Positions 26,465 to 32,167 of a DNA stretch of 32,167 nucleotides are shown here, piece by piece. Each line of letters begins with the position of its first letter. Position 1 is the stretch's first letter. This DNA comes from Limnobaculum eriocheiris (GTDB lineage Bacteria > Pseudomonadota > Gammaproteobacteria > Enterobacterales > Enterobacteriaceae). Position numbers and translations under genes: made by a program. Under the pieces are notes generated by a model. The model saw only the letters and a list, made by a program, of their open reading frames with translations, did not search any database and was not told the origin of the DNA. The stretch is from contig NZ_JAJNAG010000039.1 of assembly GCF_021010575.1 (NCBI RefSeq), positions 1-32,167 on the forward strand. Reading direction: 5' to 3'.

Positions 26465-29038
26465 ATGCGTCTGGATCGTCTTACCAGCAAATTTCAACTC
26501 GCTCTGGCCGATGCTCAATCATTAGCGTTAGGGCGTGATAATCAATTTATAGAACCTGTTCATATGATGAGCGCATTGCTCAGTCAGGATGGCGGGAGCA
26601 TTCGTCCATTATTAACTTCTGCCGGTGTTGATGTTAACCGCCTGCGTCGCGATCTGGATGATGCATTAAGTCGTGCTCCACAGGTTGAGGGGGCCGGTGG
26701 TGATGTTCAGCCATCCAATGAACTGGTTCGTATTCTGAACCTGTGTGACAAACTGGCTCAAAAGCGTAACGATAAATTTATCTCTTCTGAACTGTTTATT
26801 CTTGCCGCTTTGCAAGAGCGCGGTCAGTTAAGCGATCTGCTGAAAAAAGCCGGAGCGACCAGCGAAAGGCTCACTCAGGCGGTTGATCAATTAAGAGGGG
26901 GTGAAAGCGTGGATGATGCGAGTGCAGAAGATCAACGTCAGGCATTGAAGAAATATACCATCGACCTGACGGAGCGGGCAGAGCAAGGCAAACTGGATCC
27001 GGTGATCGGTCGTGATGAAGAGATACGCCGTACCATTCAGGTATTACAGCGTCGTACTAAAAATAACCCGGTGCTAATCGGTGAACCGGGTGTCGGTAAA
27101 ACCGCTATTGTAGAAGGTTTAGCTCAGCGTATTGTGAATGGCGAAGTGCCTGAAGGGCTGAAGAACAAGCGTGTACTTTCGTTAGATATGGGGGCCTTGA
27201 TCGCCGGTGCAAAATATCGCGGTGAATTTGAAGAACGTTTAAAAGGCGTATTAAGCGATCTGGCGAAACAGGAAGGTAGTGTCATTCTGTTTATCGATGA
27301 ATTGCATACTATGGTTGGCGCCGGTAAAGGTGATGGCGCGATGGATGCCGGTAACATGCTCAAACCAGCGCTGGCTCGCGGTGAATTACACTGCGTTGGT
27401 GCAACAACGTTGGATGAATACCGCCAGTATATTGAGAAAGATGCGGCATTAGAGCGTCGTTTCCAGAAGGTTTATGTTGCGGAACCAACCGTTGAAGATA
27501 CTATCGCTATCCTGCGTGGTTTAAAAGAACGTTATGAACTGCACCACCATGTGCAAATTACTGACCCGGCGATTGTTGCAGCGGCTACGTTATCGCACCG
27601 CTATGTATCCGACCGTCAGTTACCGGATAAGGCGATTGACCTGATTGATGAGGCCGCATCCAGTATTCGGATGCAGATGGACTCTAAACCAGAATCACTA
27701 GACCGTCTGGACCGCCGTATTATTCAGTTAAAGCTGGAACAACAGGCACTGATGAAAGAGTCTGATGAAGCCAGTAAGAAGCGTCTTGAAATGCTGAACG
27801 AAGAGTTAGAGCAGAAAGAGCGTGAATACTCTGAACTGGAAGAAGAGTGGAAAGCGGAAAAAGCTGCGGTATCCGGCACTCAGACCATTAAGTCCGATCT
27901 GGAACAGGCCAGAACATCTCTGGAACAGGCGCGTCGTGTAGGCGATTTGGCAAGAATGTCCGAGTTGCAATATGGCACTATTCCGGGGTTGGAAAAACAG
28001 TTAGTGCTGGCAGAAAGCTCCGAAGGCAAAACCATGAAGCTGCTGCGTAATAAAGTGACTGATGCCGAAATTGCTGAAGTACTGGCTAAAGCGACGGGTA
28101 TTCCGGTCGACCGTATGCTGGAAGGTGAGCGTGACAAACTGCTACGCATGGAAAAACAGCTGCATCAGCGCGTGATTGGTCAAAATGAAGCGGTTGAAGC
28201 GGTATCGAATGCGATTCGTCGTAGTCGCGCGGGTTTATCCGATCCGAATAAACCTATTGGTTCATTCCTGTTTCTGGGGCCAACCGGGGTAGGTAAAACC
28301 GAACTGGCAAAAGCACTGGCTAATTTTATGTTCGACAGTGACGATGCCATGGTACGTATCGATATGTCCGAGTTTATGGAGAAACATAGCGTTTCTCGTT
28401 TAGTGGGTGCACCTCCGGGCTATGTTGGCTACGAAGAGGGGGGGTATCTGACCGAAGCGGTTCGCCGCCGTCCATATTCGGTTATCTTGCTGGATGAAGT
28501 AGAAAAAGCCCACCCGGATGTATTTAATATCCTGCTACAGGTGCTGGATGACGGGCGTTTAACCGATGGTCAGGGACGTACTGTCGATTTTCGTAATACC
28601 GTTGTCATTATGACGTCCAACCTGGGTTCAGATATGATCCAGGAGCATTTTGGTCAACTGGATTATGGTGAAATGAAAGAGTTGGTGATGAGTATGGTTG
28701 GCCATCACTTCCGTCCGGAATTTATCAACCGTATTGATGAAACGGTAGTATTCCATCCTTTGGGTGAGAGCATGATTAAATCCATTGCTCGTATTCAGTT
28801 GGAGCGTTTGTATCAACGTCTGGACGATCGCGGTTATACCATCAGCATGTCTGAGGCCGCTTTGGATCTGCTGGCTAAAGAGGGATACGATCCTGTTTAT
28901 GGAGCACGTCCATTGAAACGGGCTATTCAACAGGAAATTGAGAACCCGCTGGCACAGCAAATTCTTTCCGGTCAGCTGTTACCTGGTGTACCGGTAGTGT
29001 TAGATGTTGAAGGTGATAAGATTGTTGCTAAACAATAA
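26465..29038 (+). CDS. clpB: ATP-dependent disaggregase ClpB (Hsp100)
   Basis: 857 residues, the E. coli length. It threads aggregated proteins through a hexamer together with DnaK. An N-terminal Clp domain (about 1-145) is followed by AAA+ domain 1 (GEPGVGKT Walker A, near residue 206), the coiled-coil M domain (about 410-520, rich in Glu/Lys/Leu: [20 protein letters not shown]), and AAA+ domain 2 ([14 protein letters not shown], near 605; [12 protein letters not shown]). An internal start for the short ClpB-beta form is possible but not proven. GGAGG at 26456-26460 is the ribosome site. A strong terminator follows. Confidence 0.98.
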   Translation: MRLDRLTSKFQLALADAQSLALGRDNQFIEPVHMMSALLSQDGGSIRPLLTSAGVDVNRLRRDLDDALSRAPQVEGAGGDVQPSNELVRILNLCDKLAQKRNDKFISSELFILAALQERGQLSDLLKKAGATSERLTQAVDQLRGGESVDDASAEDQRQALKKYTIDLTERAEQGKLDPVIGRDEEIRRTIQVLQRRTKNNPVLIGEPGVGKTAIVEGLAQRIVNGEVPEGLKNKRVLSLDMGALIAGAKYRGEFEERLKGVLSDLAKQEGSVILFIDELHTMVGAGKGDGAMDAGNMLKPALARGELHCVGATTLDEYRQYIEKDAALERRFQKVYVAEPTVEDTIAILRGLKERYELHHHVQITDPAIVAAATLSHRYVSDRQLPDKAIDLIDEAASSIRMQMDSKPESLDRLDRRIIQLKLEQQALMKESDEASKKRLEMLNEELEQKEREYSELEEEWKAEKAAVSGTQTIKSDLEQARTSLEQARRVGDLARMSELQYGTIPGLEKQLVLAESSEGKTMKLLRNKVTDAEIAEVLAKATGIPVDRMLEGERDKLLRMEKQLHQRVIGQNEAVEAVSNAIRRSRAGLSDPNKPIGSFLFLGPTGVGKTELAKALANFMFDSDDAMVRIDMSEFMEKHSVSRLVGAPPGYVGYEEGGYLTEAVRRRPYSVILLDEVEKAHPDVFNILLQVLDDGRLTDGQGRTVDFRNTVVIMTSNLGSDMIQEHFGQLDYGEMKELVMSMVGHHFRPEFINRIDETVVFHPLGESMIKSIARIQLERLYQRLDDRGYTISMSEAALDLLAKEGYDPVYGARPLKRAIQQEIENPLAQQILSGQLLPGVPVVLDVEGDKIVAKQ

Positions 29039-29057
29039 TTGATTATCAATTGAAAAG

Positions 29058-29083
29058 AGGGTGGCTATTGTCACCCTTTTTTT
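29058..29083 (+). terminator. Terminator of clpB
   Basis: AGGGTG and CACCCT arms, extended by one or two weaker pairs around a short loop, followed by seven T's. It lies 20 bases after the clpB stop and before the convergent end of rtcR. Confidence 0.9.
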
Positions 29084-29116
29084 GTCTGTTGATCTGCTAC
29101 AACAAGAGAAAAATAA

Positions 29117-30715
29117 TTAATTTTCCGTTTTGTCCTTTTTCAATGTTTCCCAGCTAAGACCAAAACGGGAGAGGTACTTTCTTAATCTGTCGGCATCATT
29201 TGGGTTCTGTTTTTGCTGGCGGGAAATGGCAAACAGTTTTCTTCCTGCTTCTGACAGGCTGCTGCTGGTATGGCAAACCTCAATCACCGCTTGCAGTTGA
29301 TACTGATCAAACAGATCAATTGGCTGGTCCAGTTCCGGTAACAAAATCGGCTTAGTGGTATACCCCCAACTTTCCTGTAAACGCTTTATTTCATCACTGA
29401 CAATCTCATCGTTAATTCTTCCTGATTCGGCCAGCGTTGCCATACGGGTGATGGAAGCGCCCAGTTCACGGAAATTACCTGACCAAAGTGCCTCAGATGA
29501 GGTGGCAAAAGAGAGGTATTTGCGTCGCGATTCGACATTAAAACGCGTTTGTTCTCCCTGTTCACGAGCAAAACGCACCAGTTCATAGTCCAGATTGGGT
29601 TCAATATCTTCACTACGTTGAGCCAGACCGGGGAGTTTATAAGTCCATAAGTTAATGCGCGCATATAAATCTTCCCGGAATAAGCCTTCACTAACCTGCT
29701 TACGTAAGTCCCGATGAGTACCGGCAATCAGTTGAAAGTGGCTTTGTGTTTCTTTATCACTACCAAAAGGAAGAAATTTTTTCTCTTCAATGGCTTTCAA
29801 CAACATTGCCTGTTCATCCAGCCCTAATTCTCCAATTTCATCTAAAAATAGCATTCCATTATCTGCGGCCCTGAGCAGACCTGGCCGATCGTTTTGGGCA
29901 CCGGTAAAAGAACCCTTGACATGACCAAACAGTGTTGACATCGCGCTGTCACCCCGAAGCGTGGCGCAGTTTACTTCAACAAAACGGCCACTGATTTGGT
30001 GCCGTTCTGACTTAAGCTCATAGATTCGCCGGGCAAGGAACGATTTCCCTGCTCCTGTCGGCCCCACCATTAATATTGGTGCGGTGGAACGAATTGCGAC
30101 GCGCTCAATCTCTTCAATCAAACGGTTAAAGGTGGCGTTACGCGTTGCAATACCGGCTTTTAAATAAGAGACCGAGTTTTCACTGATTTGCTGAAAGCGA
30201 GTGGAAATCTGATCGTAACGGCTTAAATCTAAATCGATAATGGCATAATTACCCGCGGGATTGCCGGGTTGTTCATCACTCTTATTGTGTCTGTCGGGCA
30301 TCGTTTGAATTAACTTACCCGGAAGATAACGCGCTTCTGTCAGCAAAAACCAACAGATTTGTACGATGTGGGTACCCGTGGTGATATGAACCAGATACTC
30401 TTCGTTCTCAGGATCAAAAGGGTAGTGCTCAGAAAAGTCTAATAGCTTGGTATAAACCTCTTCAATATCCCAGGGATCGTTTAACGTAATGGTATTGAGC
30501 TTAACTTCAGTTTGTGGCGAAACCAGATGGATATCCTGAACAAGCTGTTCAGCCATTCCCCGATCTCTTGCTGAGTGAATTAATTCTAACCGATCAATAT
30601 GTAAATCAGGTTGCTGGCACATTCCTACGGTTGGACGCCATTTATTCCAACGGTTTTCCCGTTTACCGCGTTTATCCAGAACGGTACCTAATACACCAAT
30701 CGCAACCCGCTTCAT
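29117..30715 (-). CDS. rtcR: Sigma-54-dependent activator RtcR (CARF sensor)
   Basis: 532 residues, the E. coli RtcR length. An N-terminal CARF-type ligand-sensing domain (about 1-160, with HITTGTHIVQICWFLL) is followed by a sigma-54-interacting AAA+ domain (about 185-410) with Walker A GPTGAGKS at 218-225, the loop GSFTGA at 268-273 that contacts sigma-54, and Walker B FLDEIGE. A helix-turn-helix region lies at about 470-520. In E. coli the CARF domain represses the ATPase until an RNA-damage signal appears, and RtcR then activates rtcBA. No rtcA or rtcB is in this window. The only target-like gene is the divergent nucleotidyltransferase at 30919. Its position between clpB and an rRNA operon differs from E. 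coli. Confidence 0.94.
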   Translation of the reverse strand: MKRVAIGVLGTVLDKRGKRENRWNKWRPTVGMCQQPDLHIDRLELIHSARDRGMAEQLVQDIHLVSPQTEVKLNTITLNDPWDIEEVYTKLLDFSEHYPFDPENEEYLVHITTGTHIVQICWFLLTEARYLPGKLIQTMPDRHNKSDEQPGNPAGNYAIIDLDLSRYDQISTRFQQISENSVSYLKAGIATRNATFNRLIEEIERVAIRSTAPILMVGPTGAGKSFLARRIYELKSERHQISGRFVEVNCATLRGDSAMSTLFGHVKGSFTGAQNDRPGLLRAADNGMLFLDEIGELGLDEQAMLLKAIEEKKFLPFGSDKETQSHFQLIAGTHRDLRKQVSEGLFREDLYARINLWTYKLPGLAQRSEDIEPNLDYELVRFAREQGEQTRFNVESRRKYLSFATSSEALWSGNFRELGASITRMATLAESGRINDEIVSDEIKRLQESWGYTTKPILLPELDQPIDLFDQYQLQAVIEVCHTSSSLSEAGRKLFAISRQQKQNPNDADRLRKYLSRFGLSWETLKKDKTEN

Positions 30716-30781
30716 ATCTTATCCCTAAATATAAATATTATCTGAAAGAATAAATTATCTTATATTTTTAATATTCGCCAG

Positions 30782-30791
30782 CACTAAAGTG
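30782..30791. promoter_or_regulatory. Candidate upstream activator site for RtcR
   Basis: CACT-AA-AGTG is a perfect palindrome about 70 bases before the -24 element, the usual distance range for a sigma-54 activator site. It is short and I know of no firm RtcR consensus, so this is only a candidate. Confidence 0.3.
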
Positions 30792-30851
30792 TTCATGGTA
30801 ATTTATATTTAAAACAATAAATTAAATTTATTTTTGATACTAAAGAAAAAT

Positions 30852-30867
30852 TGGCAAGCCGATTGCA
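30852..30867 (+). promoter_or_regulatory. Sigma-54 (-24/-12) promoter of the nucleotidyltransferase gene
   Basis: TGGCAAG-CCGA-TTGCA matches the sigma-54 consensus TGGCACG-N4-TTGCW at all but one position. The invariant GG (30853-30854) and GC (30865-30866) have the required 10-base gap. Transcription would begin about 12 bases further, near 30878, about 40 bases before the start codon. Confidence 0.85.
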
Positions 30868-30918
30868 ATATCTGACAGCAACACTGAAGTCATAAAGAAT
30901 TAAGAAAGGAGAATGGCA

Positions 30919-31746
30919 ATGCAAAAAGGATTACTAACAAATCGTAAAGCTTTACCTGTTGATCATCATCCGGTATCGGAGCAGATGAAAAAACGTATCC
31001 TGAATGAGCTGGAAGAGATAGAAAGAAAGTTTGATGTGAAAGTTTTGTATGCTTGTGAATCCGGAAGCAGGGGATGGGGATTCGCTTCAACAGATAGTGA
31101 TTATGACGTTCGGTTTATCTATGTGCAAAAAGCAGAGTGGTATCTGACCGTTGAACCTGGCAGGGATGTGATAGAGCGTCCGTTAGATGATGAACTGGAT
31201 ATCAGCGGCTGGGAATTACGTAAGGCACTGGGTTTATTAAAAAAGGCGAACCCAACATTATTGGAGTGGCTGGATTCTCCCATAGTTTATCGGGAAGATA
31301 GCGATTTTATGGACAAATTTCGTAAGCTGGCTGTTGAACATTTCTCCAGTTTACGAGCCCGTTATCACTATTTATCGATGGCAAAAAAGAACTTTAGAGG
31401 CTATTTGCAGGGAGATAGGGTTCGACTGAAAAAGTATCTCTATGTATTACGACCACTGCTGGCGGTTAAGTGGATAGATGAAAGGGCAACTGTACCGCCC
31501 ATGCCGTTTTCTCTGCTATTGGATATCGTTGAAGATAAAGCATTACTGAATGAAATCGATTATTTGTTGCAAGTTAAACGGGCAAATACCGAATCTCAAT
31601 ATGGCGAAAAGTTAGTACAAATACATAACTTCATCGAACAGGAACTGGAACGATATGCTTTGAGCCAGTTCAACACGAATAAAAATGAAGAACAGCTATC
31701 GGCATTAGCATTGGATCATTTACTAAAAGAATGCGTGATGTCCTGA
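30919..31746 (+). CDS. RlaP-like nucleotidyltransferase (polymerase-beta superfamily)
   Basis: 275 residues from the ATG at 30919. An ATG at 30913 would lie one base from AAGGAG (30906-30911), too close; the second ATG has seven bases of spacing. The nucleotidyltransferase core is clear: the strand-turn ESGSRGWGFASTDSDYDVRF carries Gly49-Ser50 and the metal-binding Asp61 and Asp63, and LDISGWE supplies a likely third carboxylate (Asp94). The helical C-terminal half (LKKANPTLLEWL, RYHYLSMAKKNFRGYL, KKYLYVLRPLL) matches the COG3541/Nuc-transf_2 family that includes RlaP, the RNA-ligase-associated nucleotidyltransferase. The substrate, probably an RNA end, is unknown. It is controlled by a sigma-54 promoter opposite rtcR and has its own terminator. 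Confidence 0.82.
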   Translation: MQKGLLTNRKALPVDHHPVSEQMKKRILNELEEIERKFDVKVLYACESGSRGWGFASTDSDYDVRFIYVQKAEWYLTVEPGRDVIERPLDDELDISGWELRKALGLLKKANPTLLEWLDSPIVYREDSDFMDKFRKLAVEHFSSLRARYHYLSMAKKNFRGYLQGDRVRLKKYLYVLRPLLAVKWIDERATVPPMPFSLLLDIVEDKALLNEIDYLLQVKRANTESQYGEKLVQIHNFIEQELERYALSQFNTNKNEEQLSALALDHLLKECVMS

Positions 31747-31767
31747 CCTCTAATTTGTTTAATCCAG

Positions 31768-31800
31768 GAGCCTTGAAGCGTTCTTCCGGGCTCTTTTTAT
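31768..31800 (+). terminator. Terminator of the nucleotidyltransferase gene
   Basis: Outer arms GAGCC and GGCTC enclose inner arms GAAG and CTTC with a CGTT loop, followed by TTTTTAT and four more T's. It lies 21 bases past the stop and isolates the gene from the rRNA promoters. Confidence 0.85.
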
Positions 31801-31919
31801 TTTTAGTATTGCTGGCGTGAGAATTAATGAAATCATAAGAGCGGACAGGCTGGTGACGATAACGATATCCTTCATCTGGTGAATAAATGAACGATTGGCA
31901 TTAATTTTAAAATTAACAC

Positions 31920-31947
31920 TTGCCAGAAGATTTTGAGTCCCTATAAT
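31920..31947 (+). promoter_or_regulatory. rRNA operon promoter P1
   Basis: TTGCCA at 31920-31925 and TATAAT at 31942-31947, with a 16-base spacer and the GC-rich discriminator GCGCCTCC, match E. coli rrn P1. Transcription begins near the A at 31956. The AT-rich AATTTTAAAATTAA just upstream (about 31902-31915) fits an UP element. This is a stringently and growth-rate controlled promoter. Confidence 0.9.
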
Positions 31948-32015
31948 GCGCCTCCACTGACAGCAGATAACGTTGTCAGTCAGAGAGTAGAGTTAACGCT
32001 GAGGCGTTTTAATAC

Positions 32016-32043
32016 TTGACTCTGAAACGGATTCGCGTAATAT
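32016..32043 (+). promoter_or_regulatory. rRNA operon promoter P2
   Basis: TTGACT at 32016-32021 and TAATAT at 32038-32043 are 16 bases apart, about 100 bases after P1, as in E. coli rrn operons. Confidence 0.85.
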
Positions 32044-32084
32044 ACGCAGCCCGTGCCGCGGGAAGCGCAGCTTTCTGTCGGCCA

Positions 32085-32097
32085 TGCTCTTTAACAA
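32085..32097 (+). promoter_or_regulatory. boxA antitermination element of the rRNA leader
   Basis: TGCTCTTTAACAA is the rrn boxA that recruits NusB and S10 so that RNA polymerase passes terminators within the rRNA operon. It matches the E. coli element. Confidence 0.9.
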
Positions 32098-32167
32098 TTT
32101 ATCAGACAATCTGTGTGGGCACTCACAAGACGGTATCTCACGTCACTGCACTTCGGTGTAGCGACAC

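Larger units (their letters stand above)
31956..32167 (+). ncRNA. rRNA operon 5' leader (partial; 16S gene lies beyond the window)
   Basis: From the P1 start to the right edge the sequence is the external leader of a 16S-23S-5S operon. After boxA comes TTTATCAGACAATCTGTGTG, as in E. coli, and then a hairpin with a TTCG loop (about 32142-32165) near the edge. The mature 16S 5' end is not reached. In E. coli rrnG also follows clpB in the same direction. Confidence 0.85.

Noticed and set aside
31747-32167. A 16S rRNA or tRNA gene in the last 420 bases
   Set aside because: Only promoters, boxA and leader are present; the sequence ends before the mature 16S 5' end and no tRNA cloverleaf is seen anywhere in the window.

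Overview
The window is a chromosomal segment of a gamma-proteobacterium of the order Enterobacterales. Almost every protein reads as a close counterpart of an Escherichia coli K-12 protein of nearly the same length (GshA, LuxS, Ffh, MntH, ChaA, PagP, BamD, RluD, ClpB, RtcR), but the sequence is AT-richer and the gene order differs. I suspect one of the deep-branching families near Budviciaceae, but I cannot fix the genus from sequence alone. Family assignments come from recognising the sequences; no database was searched.

Layout. 1-110: last 35 codons of an IS3-type transposase. 131-6445: iaaA (-), mntH (+) behind a Fur-like box, then gpr and curA (-) and chaA (-). 6617-8542: pagP (-) divergent from yqaB-yqaA (+). 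8616-10848: gshA and luxS (+); between them, on the minus strand, is the sRNA gene micA with a sigma-E-like promoter. 10964-13116: yfjD and ypjD (-). 13295-22294: ffh, then a MurNAc utilisation block (murR, murQ, murP), an M20 peptidase gene and a deleted amidohydrolase gene, then rpsP-rimM-trmD-rplS. In E. coli ffh is directly followed by rpsP, so about 5.6 kb of accessory DNA sits between them here. 22370-24484: an exported (Tat-type leader) PLP aminotransferase and bamD (-). 24618-29038: rluD-pgeF-clpB (+), with a sigma-32-like promoter before clpB. 29117-31746: rtcR (-) facing a nucleotidyltransferase gene (+) that has a clear sigma-54 -24/-12 promoter. 31920-32167: P1, P2, boxA and leader of an rRNA operon whose 16S gene starts beyond the right edge.

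How the genes work together. murR-murQ-murP form a complete route for uptake and conversion of N-acetylmuramic acid, with a strong CRP site and a palindrome likely bound by MurR in front of murQ. rpsP-rimM-trmD-rplS form the usual ribosome and tRNA modification operon. bamD, pagP and micA all concern the outer membrane. gshA makes gamma-glutamylcysteine and LuxS acts in the activated methyl cycle. The most unusual unit is rtcR plus the nucleotidyltransferase: RtcR normally switches on rtcBA (RNA ligase and cyclase), but here the only gene placed to be its target is a RlaP-like polymerase-beta-fold nucleotidyltransferase, and no rtcA or rtcB lies in the window.
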